DNA of 64,000 nt from Albugo candida (taxonomy: Eukaryota; Oomycota; Peronosporomycetes; Albuginales; Albuginaceae): positions 310,001-374,000 of the forward strand of contig CAJNAR010000164.1 in NCBI GenBank assembly GCA_905220665.1, written 5' to 3'. Each line of letters starts with the position of its first letter. The stretch's first letter is position 1. The translations under genes and the position numbers were made by a program. Below, in pieces: positions 1 through 10,872 of this stretch. A model generated the notes under the pieces. That model saw only the letters and a program-made list of their open reading frames with translations, searched no databases and was not told the origin of the DNA.

Positions 1-1650
1 TTTTGGCATCCGTGCTTTCACGGGGATGATTTGGACGCGATTGCCATTCTCTGGATTGGCAACCGCTGTTACTTCTTCGATCTCCACCTCCATAGTTGCG
101 AGCACGGAAAAATAGTTACTCGTCGCTAGTTTTGGAAGCGCAAGAGGTGGTGCTTTGGAGACCATTTGGTCGAACGGCTCCACCCGATTACGTTTTCCAC
201 TCGTCCAAGCCAACTTCATGGATACATCCCCATCCCGCTCTACCCGTGGTTGTGAGTATGACTGATTGGTCAGTTGGAGGATGGGAGGTGTGGGTTGCAA
301 TAAAGCTTGTGCTCCTGGTGGTGTGATAGTGGGGGGAGTGTTGAGCTCCAACGAGATTTGATCGGAGAGCTTCCGGTCAGGTTTTCTCGCCACCAATTCC
401 TTACTGGGAACTGGATTCACCACCTTTTGTGGTGCCACCACGAGTGCCGCTGGTTCGGTTGTATGTTTCTGGTTCTTTTGTTGTTTTTGGGTGTTGTGAA
501 TCTGAGTTGCAGATTGATTTTTGCGTTGTTTTTGATTGTTTTGCTTGCTTTGGTGTTGCCGTGCTCCCGGGGTTGATGTAGCACCCAAATCCAAGCAATA
601 AGGACCACGTTGACCAAAACGTGGTCGTTCCGTTGGAATAGGAGCATTCTTACCCCGTACTGGGTAGAGCTGTTTGTCGTAAGCGATTTGTTCAATCACT
701 TTACCAACTCGAACCAGTTGTTGGGGGCACGTCAAACTACCGAAGTAAACTCGCCAAGTCGACATCACCACTGCCTTCGTGGGAATCGTCTCGCGGAAGG
801 TGTCATACACCACTTGACATCCTAGTTGGTGAAGAGCACGGAGAATGTTGTTCCGTTCTTCCTCCACGCCTACGCCGAAAACATCGAGGTAGTACTTTGT
901 TTCAAGAGTATCAAACTCTCGAAAAAAATACTTTTCCCCAAGGATAGTCACCGGCTGACACTCCAACTGTTGGCAGGCATCCGCCGTGGTGACCATCACT
1001 CTGATGTTTCCCCCAGGCATTTTGGATACCTGAGCAATTGACCGGCTCTCCAATAGACTTTCAAAGACCGGATTGCCGTGGTCTCGCATCAGAGAGGATA
1101 AAATTTTCCCATTTGGAGTACGGGTCAAGGACTGGCCCGTCTCCAAGACCATCGGGAAGGTTGCTTTCCGGATTTGGAAAGGTCTTGCTGCTTCCAATTT
1201 AGCAGACAAAACCGACCAATCCGGGTGCTCCCCATCAGCATATAGCTGCAGGATAGCCTCGATATCCGAGGCTTTCGGCTTTGCGAGCTCCACGCGAAAT
1301 TTCGCCCGAGCTCTAGCCTGGTCCTTACGCAAGGACTCCTGTGACTTGATCAGGTCAGCAAGCGTGGGACTTTTAGTGTCGTCCACACTTGCAGTTGCCT
1401 TTGGGTCACCCTGTGACGAGGCAACGACAGTACCGCATGTACCACCGGTATCAGATCCGACTCCGGTAGTACCGGTATGAACCTGTACCGTCACACTGGG
1501 GGTGGGGGTACTTTCCACGTCATCACACAGGGGTGATGACTCATCAACAATCATGCAATCACCCAAGGCTGGGTGACTCATGAGGGTTGCCACGTCACTA
1601 CAAGTGGACGCTAGCACCCTTGGTTGTGTCGATATGTCGACTTGAACCAT
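1..1650 (-). CDS. Retroelement ORF1-like protein, 3' part beyond window edge
   Basis: From the ATG at 1650 (reverse strand) one frame stays open for 550 codons to base 1, so the gene runs off the left edge. Residues 1-90 are Ser/Thr-rich and acidic. Roughly 95-345 look like a folded domain. About 355-400 are Gln/Asn/Lys-rich, then a Pro-rich stretch, and near residue 517 there is LATSNYFSVL, a short motif resembling the ends of ORF1/gag-type proteins of oomycete non-LTR elements. I see no CCHC knuckle in the visible part and no reverse transcriptase; an ORF2 would lie to the left. The frame is intact over 1.65 kb, so this copy is young or still constrained, unlike the decayed sequence just upstream. 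The retroelement assignment rests on family resemblance from memory and is moderate. It could be another low-complexity host protein. Confidence 0.5.
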   Translation of the reverse strand, partial: MVQVDISTQPRVLASTCSDVATLMSHPALGDCMIVDESSPLCDDVESTPTPSVTVQVHTGTTGVGSDTGGTCGTVVASSQGDPKATASVDDTKSPTLADLIKSQESLRKDQARARAKFRVELAKPKASDIEAILQLYADGEHPDWSVLSAKLEAARPFQIRKATFPMVLETGQSLTRTPNGKILSSLMRDHGNPVFESLLESRSIAQVSKMPGGNIRVMVTTADACQQLECQPVTILGEKYFFREFDTLETKYYLDVFGVGVEEERNNILRALHQLGCQVVYDTFRETIPTKAVVMSTWRVYFGSLTCPQQLVRVGKVIEQIAYDKQLYPVRGKNAPIPTERPRFGQRGPYCLDLGATSTPGARQHQSKQNNQKQRKNQSATQIHNTQKQQKNQKHTTEPAALVVAPQKVVNPVPSKELVARKPDRKLSDQISLELNTPPTITPPGAQALLQPTPPILQLTNQSYSQPRVERDGDVSMKLAWTSGKRNRVEPFDQMVSKAPPLALPKLATSNYFSVLATMEVEIEEVTAVANPENGNRVQIIPVKARMPK

Positions 1651-1718
1651 TGTTTTCGAGAGGAAGGAGTTGAAAAAAGTTGTTTTTTCGAGTTGTTTTT
1701 ACTAAATTGGCAGGTTAC

Positions 1719-2960
1719 TTAGTAGCCGGCAAATTGAGAAGTCTGTCCTTCAAGCTCTGCCGTTGTCATGTCCACTTGATATTCTAACCATTATTTTTCG
1801 CTGCGCTTCGATCTTGTAATCGGACTTCTGGAGCTTGTATTGCAGCATGCATTAATGTACTTTCAATGACGTTATGAGGTCATTTCCTGATGCGCCTGAC
1901 GCCCATAAACTGCCGCTTCTTGATCGGAATCTCCATTGCCAGCTGCTTGGTTCACGATTACCTCGGTCATGTCCAGCTAATTCAGCTGATCCTCCATGAA
2001 ATTATTCAGCTCATTGAAACTGGCGGAACTTTGCAACTTCCGCGTTAAATTCCATATTAGCTTGTTTCATTGCTTGATCTATTCTTGATCTCTTTAGTGT
2101 TGATGTTGCTGTCGGTGACGAAGCTCCATCTTGGCTATAAGAACCGTTTGCGTTCCCGTCAATTCTCTAGTCTTCAGATCGTCCCTGTGCTTGATCTCGA
2201 TCATTTTGTTTTGCTGGTGCTTCATGAAAAATTGAGCTCCTCTAGCATCGCCTTTGATCTTGACAACTCTTGCTTGAGTAAAGTACGTCCATCCATTAGC
2301 TCCTTCAGCTTATATCCGTCCTCTTTGCGCGTCTTTAAAGCATATGCCAGCTTGCGTTGAAAAAATTTGTTGCGTTAACCGGACACTTCCAGCCTCTTGT
2401 TGAGCTCTTGCACATCGGCTTTGAGTGTACGGATTTGTTCAGTGTTTTGAAGTTGAGCTGTCTTATCGTCCAGGGAGCGTGTCAACTGCACGTTCTCATT
2501 CTTGAGCTGTTTGGATTTCCTTAGTGGTGGCTGAACTGCTGATGTTGGATCTGTCGGCATGACTGAGTTCGTGTGGCTGTCGACACCGAAGATACTCTTG
2601 CTCCGGAGCCCGCTACCTCACGCACAACCACACGCAATACCGGGTATCGACCATTAGGCGCTGTTGAAGATGCTCGTGAAGTTGAGCCACGTTGGACGTC
2701 GTTGCATTTCTTGGTACGCTAGGTCGTGCTGTAGGTGTCCTTGGCGACGGTGAACTCACGCGCTCTATCGACGGCCGCTGCTTGGTTGTTGACAGCACTG
2801 GAGTCATCATTGATGGTGTTCGCGATACTTATACCCCGCCGACACGTTTCATGACTGCCGGTATTGCACGAAGAATTGGTGCGTTTCTGAGAAGATTTGC
2901 CGCTGTGGTATTTCCTATTCGCTGCATTTTGATACAGTTAATATCTATAATCATGAAAAA
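1719..2960 (-). pseudogene. Decayed coiled-coil protein gene
   Basis: Reverse-strand reading gives consecutive coiled-coil fragments in different frames: a Ser/Pro/Thr-rich start near 2810, a Lys/Gln/Leu-rich 61-codon piece at 2375-2560, then pieces with KELMDGRTLLKQELSRSK near 2300-2220, a His/Gln/Arg-rich piece near 2200-2100, LQYKLQKSDYKIEAQRK near 1830, and a last piece ending in QTSQFAGY and a TAA near 1719. Stops and frame changes separate them, and I found no consistent set of GT...AG introns that joins them, so I call it broken rather than spliced. The order of pieces is collinear with one long coiled-coil protein. The retroelement ORF starts only about 70 bp beyond its end. The family is not recognised. 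Confidence 0.45.
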
Positions 2961-3328
2961 GAGCAATAAAAGAAAAGTATTGACCTCAACTCGCGAGTCT
3001 CTTAGCTTGATTCTGCATGCTGATTAAAGACATCGTAAACGCCGCGCTTGCAACCGTTGGAGTCGGAACCAGATGAGAATCGACAGATGAGACGTATACA
3101 ATGAGTGTATCTCATTTGGTGTGTCTTTTGCAATGAGTGAATTGATGCAAAGAACACACAAAATGGGATATACGCATTGATTACATGCAACCTGTAACGG
3201 CCTTACACGTCGGGAAAGCTGTTGCGAAATAGTTACTTTCCGTTTAATTACGATTTTGTGTGATTCTCGGCAATAAATTCTGCGAAAGATTACCCATATT
3301 ACTTATCAAGGTGTCAATCCTTGACATA

Positions 3329-3888
3329 ATGAGCGATCAATGGAGTGCCTCATTAGTTCAGACTGCCGTTGCGTATCTCAAAGAGCGTGATGGGGCAGTT
3401 GATGAAAGTATCGGGCTCATTTTCGCAGTGCTTCCTCAGAAAGAAATGGAATTAGTTTACAAAGCTGTAACTATGGTTGAAAAAGCTGTCGTCACACGCA
3501 TGGTTGCGTCTCCAAGTCAACGTGCTTTTTTCCAAGTTACATCTACGGTTTGTTCACGTGATTCAATCGACTCAAACGCGATTTCAGAGCGAAAAAAAGT
3601 TGTGAACGTGTGCTTTGAGCATTTTTGCACATGCTATACATTTATCCATACAACCATCAAATGCCCGATAGCAATGGTGAGCTTTACTATACTTGCGCGC
3701 GCAAAAACTAACGAAGTTGTATCTTTTGGTCAATTGTCAAGTGCGAGCACATCATTGCGGTAAAATTAGCAGAAGCGACTAAGAAAGTTCACGTTTTACA
3801 GATCCGAGACACGGAATATCCAGCTTTGCTGCTTCAGGAATGTGTAGGCGAATCTCTCCCGACCAATACCACAAGCGATCCTATGTAA
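3329..3888 (+). CDS. SWS1: SWIM zinc-finger protein, SWS1/ZSWIM7 homologue
   Basis: Two exons, 3329-3676 and 3742-3888, with a 65-bp intron (gtgagc...tcaag), give 164 residues; human ZSWIM7 has 140. SWS1 partners a RAD51 paralogue (Shu complex) in the nucleus and promotes homologous recombination. The first exon holds the family's N-terminal helix and the segment VARMVASPSQRAFFQV-like stretch that corresponds to the ISSPSGRRVYQV region of ZSWIM7. The SWIM motif CxCx(n)CxH is FCTCYTF in exon 1 and CEHIIA at the start of exon 2, so the zinc ligands come together only after splicing. After the SWIM motif a helical tail follows as in ZSWIM7. The start at 3329 gives MSDQWSASLV; an upstream in-frame ATG at 3260 would add 23 residues that do not look conserved. 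The intron closes phase 0 and removes the stop that otherwise follows. Confidence 0.8.
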
Positions 3889-4246
3889 AGTCTGTTTGTA
3901 TGGTGCTTATCAAGGCAAGCGTGAAGCTTGATTTTCCAAATAGATCAAGTAGGTATGCAACTAATGTCTTCATCTAGGCACATTCGTAGGTCTCTGCACG
4001 CAGAAACATTTCTGCGTCTTCGTTCTGACGGTTTGCATCAAATGTCATAGCAATCGCTTTTCGCAATGTAAAATCACACAAACATCCAAAGCAGAACCTC
4101 TCAACTAAATTGTCGTGATTCTGAGCGATAATGCACCATTTGAGTCCATCGGACGCTCAGATAGATCAATTATTGCGCAGCTTCTCGTTAGATAATCCAG
4201 TAAAGTATTTGATTCCGTTAATTAAACTTATTCCCGTCTAAGTCAC
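3889..4246. other. Intergenic between SWS1 and PTEN-like gene
   Basis: About 360 bp with stops in all frames. It must hold the SWS1 3' end and the promoter of the phosphatase gene. No repeat, RNA gene or clear regulatory motif was recognised. Confidence 0.5.
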
Positions 4247-6745
4247 ATGTTCAAAAAGCTCTCAGAGAAATTCCCTGCCGCCGCTGCCAAAGGCACAGCG
4301 TATATTGAGTCGCTCACAAAGCTTAATGAAGACGCTGATTCCAGATCAAGTGAGAAGATGACTTCAACAGGTCATACCACTGATGAAGAAGACGCATCAG
4401 TAAGCACCGAGACAGGTCTACCGAAAGCAACATTGGCAACCTCTAGTGTGATGGGTTTCATGCGGAAAGCACAGAGTGTAGCGAGTGTTGCTGTCAGAGA
4501 AGGATCAAGTAAAGCTATTATCTGGAAGAATAAAGCAATGGATATTGCCGACATGGATGCACTGCAGCGGCGACTGAATAGTGCCTTAGATCGTCCAATA
4601 GATGACGTCAATCTCGACTTGCTCAATTTCACTTACATTACCGCAAATCTCATTGCTATGGGTTTCCCAAGTATGAATCTGGGAACGAATCGCACATACT
4701 TACACGACAATCCGATTGACCTCGTCTCCACTTATTTTAATCAAAATCATGCTCAACATTACATGATCTGGAACTTGAGCGGTTTGTTTATATCATGAGC
4801 TGCCTTGAGATACTTATCTAGCGCTTTCTGTGTAGAGGAAAACTATGACTATGCTTATTTCGACAACCAAGTGCTAGAATTTAAATTCCCTGGCCATCCA
4901 GCACCGCCTTTAGGTACGTCAAGATTTTTTAGAAAATTTGATTGCTGCTGTGTCGGGTTTTGACTTGGCTGGGTATTTACAGGCTTGATGTTCAAATTGT
5001 GCGTATCGATAGAGAATTGGCTCGTAGCAGACGTGGAAAATGTTGCTGCCATACATTGCTTGACAGGGAAAGGTCGAACTGGCACAATCGTTGCTTGCTA
5101 TCTTGTGTGGATTGGGATGTTTGAAAGCGCCACAGAAGCTTTGGACTTTGTATGTTCTAAACGATCGATTTCCGTGGAAAAAATGACGATTCCGTCTCAG
5201 CGGCGATATCTCCAGTATTTCAGCAACATTATGGAAGGATTGAAACCAAATCCAATGCCACTATTACTGCGCCGTGTCATCATCAACAAAATCCCGATTT
5301 TTGCGACCAGGAAGAGATTGGAATGCGCAAATGCAACGAAGAATCTTAAAGGAGAGTCGTCTAGTACTGATAATGAGCTGGTGGAAGCCACAGATGAAGG
5401 CTGCTCTCCCTTTTTGCAAATTTTTCGATGTGGTAAAATTATTTTCACTACAGCGTGGAATGAGGAGGAGAGTGAAAAGGGAGTACCTTGGGTAAACGAA
5501 TCGGACGGTTCAGCATCGTTCAATATCGACTGCATGCTTCAAGGCGATATTCTGCTGAGATGCCGACACTTGACAGAGACCGGAGGCCAAGTTTCCATGT
5601 TCCGAGCTGCATTCCATACAGGATATATCACGGAGGGCGTTCTTAGGTTCTTCTAGTATAACTGAGCGAATGAAGAAACTTGCTGAAATCTGTCCTGTAG
5701 ACTGACAAAAAATCAATTGGATGGAGCATGCTGCAATCATCAATTTGATCAAGATTTTTTTGTCGATTTATTGTTTGGTGAAGCCCAACCCAATTTCTCC
5801 CAGATCACTGAAGGTAACGTAATCTTCAAACTGCGCTATAAGAAAACATCAAACTGATAGAGCGGCATTTCTAGATACGGCCAACGACCCAAACGAATCA
5901 CATGCAACATCCCCCCAATGTGAGGGTATTTCTATCGTGGAAGAAGACCGTCAAACGTACGAAGATATGCTGCATCGAGACGAAACTTTTTGGCAAGGTA
6001 TTGAAGCTCGAAAAGAAAGGCTACAAGCAAAACGTGAAGCAGATCGGAAGCGTCAAAAGGAAGAGAATGACAATGAATCTTCACAATCGAATAGCACTGA
6101 GTACATAGGATTGAGTGACCAGGGTAACACGGATACATCAGGCACATCACCAGCTCAAATTGGTGATAATGGTCCTACTCTAGGAGTAGACATGGGGCTA
6201 TATCAGCTGGTGAGAAATATGAAATCATGCCCACCAAGTGCAATTTCAGTATTACAAGTGGAGAGGACGAAGATCGTTCCAAGCCTTTACCAGGCAAGAA
6301 TTCCAAAGGGTGTTGGAATGAACAAAATGATTTGGAGCTCATGAGCGCACTGGAATCCATCACACAAGATAAAAAAGGCTCGAGTGATGGAGTGAATGAG
6401 CTAGAAGACAAGACGGACGTGTCTAAGATTGATCTTTCGAAGCAGGGCGCGACGAATACAACTAGTTCGCAACATCATGCATTGGACGACCTATCGAAAG
6501 AATTGGACGAAATCAAAAGCCTCGAACAAGAGCTTGGCTTAAACAATTTTGCATCGGAGAAGAATTCGAACTCGCGAGGCAACACCCTTCAAGATCTTGG
6601 TCTGGATCTCCCACCTGATCTAATGGAGAGCGGTCTAGAAGACGAGGGGCTGGACGCACTAGATGATGATTCGGCCTTTGCTGGCGATAATTTTGATGAA
6701 CTTGAACAGTACCTTAGCAAGTTGACGTCTAATATGGACAACTAA
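4247..6745 (+). CDS. PTEN/tensin-type phosphatase with C2 domain and acidic tail
   Basis: Six exons are supported: 4247-4781, 4836-4913, 4983-5646, 5701-5813, 5875-6162 and 6207-6745 (738 residues); the fifth donor could instead be at 6124. The N-terminal 100 residues are Ser/Thr/Ala-rich. A PTEN-type phosphatase domain follows, with NLSEENYDY and the FPGHPAPPL region, then the P-loop HCLTGKGRTG, which keeps the catalytic Cys and Arg. A tensin-type C2 domain comes next (FRAAFHTGYI, GVLRLTKNQLDGA). The last 290 residues are charged: a basic/acidic coiled coil (VEEDRQTYEDMLHRDE) and a very acidic end. PTEN-family enzymes dephosphorylate 3-phosphoinositides or phosphoproteins at the cytosolic membrane face. 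In human PTEN the P-loop is HCKAGKGRTG, so one of the two pocket lysines is Leu here and the preference may differ. It converges with the metallophosphoesterase gene. Confidence 0.85.
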
Positions 6746-6905
6746 GTATAACGAGTTTCGTAGGAAGACGACTTTTGAATGAAGTAAGTCTTGTATATTA
6801 GCTCCCCCGACGTACATGTCAATGTAAAAACACCATGGTTGGGCTGTATTTCACTCGTTCCAAACACGTTGATCCCCAAATGACTTTCTTTATTCCCTGG
6901 ATCAA

Positions 6906-9900
6906 TCAGAAGATGTGTGATGGCTTCTTGATGAGGATTTTCTCGATTAAATGTGCATTCGAACGATCGGAGATATTGAACTTTCCATCGAATCTTCGAT
7001 TTTCGAAATCAATTCGCAACATATTGCTTACCCTGGTCGACACCGGTTTCCAATAACTTGGGCATGACCACTGATAAGAAGGCTTGTGGTTCTCTGGATG
7101 ATTATTTGCACCACTCCAGGCTGTGTCTCTACAAAAAGCCAGCTTGAATAGGAGCGCAAAAATATAAGCATGATCACTACCTGCACCATTTCCGAGGCAT
7201 TTTATCGATTCCAATAGCATGAACGAGCAGATCTCCGTTGGATTGAATATGAAGTCGAAGAAAATTCTTATAGCTGGATATTCGAAGGGCTGAGAAGGCC
7301 TCGTTGTAATGTACTCCCCATAGATTGAGAGACAAATACAGGTAAAGGCCAAACACGAAACCAACCACCGGAGCAGCCTACACGATATGGTAAGAATGTG
7401 CTAGTAGAAGCTAGAACACCTCTTCTTCGCACCAGTACAAAAAAGTAGGGAAACACACTCAGGTAATACGTCCACATCTCAAACCGCGTCAAGTCTTCAA
7501 ATCCACCACTAGTGCAAATCTAGTCAGCAGTTGCAGTCAGAGATGTACACGTGGTCATAAACATAGAGCTCTTTCCATACTTTGTTACGATGAATTGCAA
7601 CGACCTCAGGAACTACAAAGTTGTCAATATCAACTGAAAAAGTTCACGTAGACGTCCTCAACTTACTGTCAAATGCACTCATACAAAATCGCATAAAGCT
7701 GAAATAAAGCTCCACGATATAATCGAGTGTACTTTGTGTAGACTGGATGCTGGTGAGATTGGAAAAACTGAACACGTTCGTCGTGAAGTACTGGAACAAT
7801 GAGTGTGATCCTTCCTGACCCAGCCCACCCTTCAGTATTGCGAAATCGACGATACACTCGTAAAAAATCAAGCATGCGGAAGCAGCGACGCAGTGGATCC
7901 ACGACATGAACATGCCACACAAAATTTGCTTGGTGAAGGTCGTGCAATCCGCGAAAAAGATTAGTGTGACCAGCATGTAAAGGAAGGTTGTTAATGATAC
8001 ATATGAACTTGACACCATTTCGTATTGCACTGCGCACACTTCGAGGATGAAGAGCTGTAGCATGGCTAACCACGAGGGACTCTTTGCAAAGATGCTGTTA
8101 GTAAAAGACCATATAATGCCTCGAATAAGAATGAATATTGCTTGCCTTATAGATATCTCGAACGGAGCATCTTGGAAACATAGATGCAATTAGGCAGAAA
8201 TACTACGCAGAGATGATCAGCGAGTGGGTGGACTTCTCATAGTAAACGCATGTTACTCCAAGTCCTCCGATAACGTCAAACCGCCAATTTATCCGACGAA
8301 ATCCGAAAACATTTAGCAATGCGTAGCGTCTGCGTGGCATTTTAGTAAGCAAAGGAGCTCTTGGAAAATCCGACCCTCACCTAGAAACGTGTTTTGGAGG
8401 GTAGCATTTTGCCAGACCATATGTCGCATCATTAACACGGATGGTATCACAATTTGGTGCATGCGTTGGATGTAAGAACGCCCCACCGCCACCTGAAACA
8501 ATAAAGTGTTTGATCGCTCCACAGTGTGATCTTTCTCCAGTTTTCTCGTTTCGATGTGTCTTCTGTGTGGATGGCCGGGTCGTATCATACATGTGAGGAA
8601 AATGATCTCGAGCCATATTATGTGACGACTTTCTACTTTCTGCTCTAGAACGCGTTGTGCCTGAAACCTGGGGCACATTTGACATAGAGGAGTTGCAGGA
8701 TATGTGAAGGTGTCGCAATGATGGTATCTACCTTGGTTTCGGTTGTTGTATTTTCAGCTGATACACCTGTAACGAGTGAGTGCCTCATGTAATTGTGAAT
8801 ATCCCCAGCAAGACGAATTACGACACGCCCGTTAAATACACGATTGATCAGATACGTTAGCTTCTCTTCCGATTTCTCCCGTCCTTCTACTCCATCTAAA
8901 ATCCAGCGTGGTTCATGTGTTACAATGATGACTGCATCTTCGGGCTGAATAAATTTCTCCGCAACTCGTTGAAATAACTCAAACTGCTCAGTGTTGATAT
9001 CATCTTCTAATGCCAAATCAACCGCGATTAACCACCATCCCTTCGGAAGTTTAAGTACGAAATGACTGGTTTTTTGTGGCAGATGCCATCCACCAAGCCA
9101 ATCCCGGTTGCAAATGAACCGATTGAAAGTACTCAAACCATCGAACCAGTCATGATTTCCAGGGATTGCGAAAGCACAAGGGCCTTCGTATTTCTCAAGA
9201 GAGGGAGTTGTTGAGACTGCTAATGCATCATTTTTCTTTCCATGATAGGGCGCCAATCCAAGTTTACGAGCGGATACTGCTGTCGGGTCATAGAAAGACG
9301 GGGGCTTCATGGCATACTCGAAGACTCTCCAACATCTCGACTGATCATTAAACGTTGCATGAGACAACCAGGAGAAGAAAGAGAATACACTTGTTTACTT
9401 CATAGTTTGACGCATTCGGATGAGGGTAGGCTAGATCTCCACCAACAATGAGAACATCTCCGCGAGGAAGCATGCGCGTTTCATTAGGCTGTTTCTCTTG
9501 CTTTCCGTCTTTGCGACAATTTGACGAGGACTCTACCTCTAAGACTGGCTGAGCAAGAAATCTTGCCACCTGATATGAACTGTCGAATCCGTCCCCACAA
9601 TCCGCAACAAAATCGAGCCAAACTTCGTCACGCGATGCCAAGTGATCAAAAATATAATCGTCGTCGTTTGCGTGAATTGCACGCTGCAACGAGCGATGAT
9701 CAAATCTAGTGCCAGCAGGTAATCTCTGAACAACTAAGATACTGATGAGCATGATACCTTCCAAGAAAAAGCTTCAATGAAACCAATAGCTCGAATGCTG
9801 TATTGAATAGAAACATAGAATACCAAGGAACCATTGGGAGGTGGTGTTCGTCAGGCAGCTTTTCCTGTTTCGTTTGAGCACCATCTCGCTGTTCGTTGTC

Positions 9901-10872
9901 ACCTTCCGTCGGGTTCCTCAGCCAGTGAAACGAAATGAAACCAAAGCCACTGACTCTTTCGAGTATGAAATTTGTAATGGCCAGTACGACCCCCGTACAC
10001 CAGATAAGAAGAGCTCCCTGATAACTGACATTGCATGCATATTGATCAACGCATTCCGTTACGTGACATTGTATTGTGCCGTACCTGGCAGGAACTGGTA
10101 GTTTCACGTGCGACGTTGTTGAGAAGTCAAAGAGCTTTTCACATGCGTGACGATTGTAAGTGGAAGGTCCACGCGGCTAGCAAACACAAATGAGGGACCA
10201 GTTGTATGTAAAGAAAGCATATGTACATGTACTGAGGCATCACAGTGTACGATCAACGCCACACACGCGATACTGATTGCAGCACTATTCCGTGTAACAT
10301 TGAAAAGAGAGCGCATGATTCTACAAGTAACAAAAGTTGATATCGATCAATTGCCAACTGCATATGCATGTAGTACGGAATATCGGCCATCTTCCAGTTT
10401 AAGCGAGCATATCTGATAACTTGTGGGAATAAAATGACCATCAGTACCTCCAGCAATGAAAGAATGATAAAACTCGTTGTGAAAAATGGAAAAAGTAGAG
10501 AAATCTGAGTGTAGGAATTGTGTACTATAAGACTTATGACAATGTGTAAATGTCGTGGACTCACAGGTTGTTTGATCATAGTAACGTCGACGAAACCAGT
10601 TGGTGCGAATGGAAAGTGGATCAATGCCGCTGCAACAAGCCACCCATACACGCCGACAGAAAGATAAACATACGGTGTCCATAGATTGAGAAATTCGGAA
10701 TTCCCGACAAAAGGACTCGTGAAAAAGTAAAATGACAGGTCGAGAATGCCAAACACTATAAACCAAATCTACTACGCAAAGAATATAAAGCGTAGTGAGC
10801 ATTGTTCAGTAGGGAGGGCAACATCGTTGGTATCACCCATTGCTCATCGCTGATACCGAGATCGAAATACAT
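6906..10872 (-). CDS. Multi-spanning membrane metallophosphoesterase
   Basis: A long reverse-strand gene with many introns. The ATG at 10872 follows an in-frame stop; a 68-bp intron joins MYFDLGISDEQW to WFIVFGILDLS. The N-terminal third has about five to six hydrophobic segments. The middle is a calcineurin-like phosphoesterase domain: GDVLIVGGDLAYP near 9430, AIPGNHDWFDGL near 9150, VTHEPRW near 8920 and LAGDIHNYMRHS near 8800 supply the usual Asp/Asn/His metal ligands. A conserved IVSGGGGAFLHPTH lies near 8490. The C-terminal part again has several hydrophobic segments (8170-7650, 7490-7370) and a soluble tail ending KKPSHIF at 6906. Similar large membrane proteins occur in oomycetes and plants, with unknown substrate. 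Clear introns include one ending at 9338 (NYE|SRCWRVFEY) and one after KHVS near 8390. I did not resolve every junction. Confidence 0.8.

Noticed and set aside
6212..6240. Possible 29-bp intron in the PTEN-like gene
   Set aside because: An intron ending at 6206 with a donor at 6163 or 6124 is in phase and of normal size.
10083..10105. Possible 23-bp intron in the metallophosphoesterase
   Set aside because: A longer in-phase intron from the CAT|GTGAAA donor to the acceptor before GALLIWCTG is more plausible. With this, no evidence for ultrashort introns remains.
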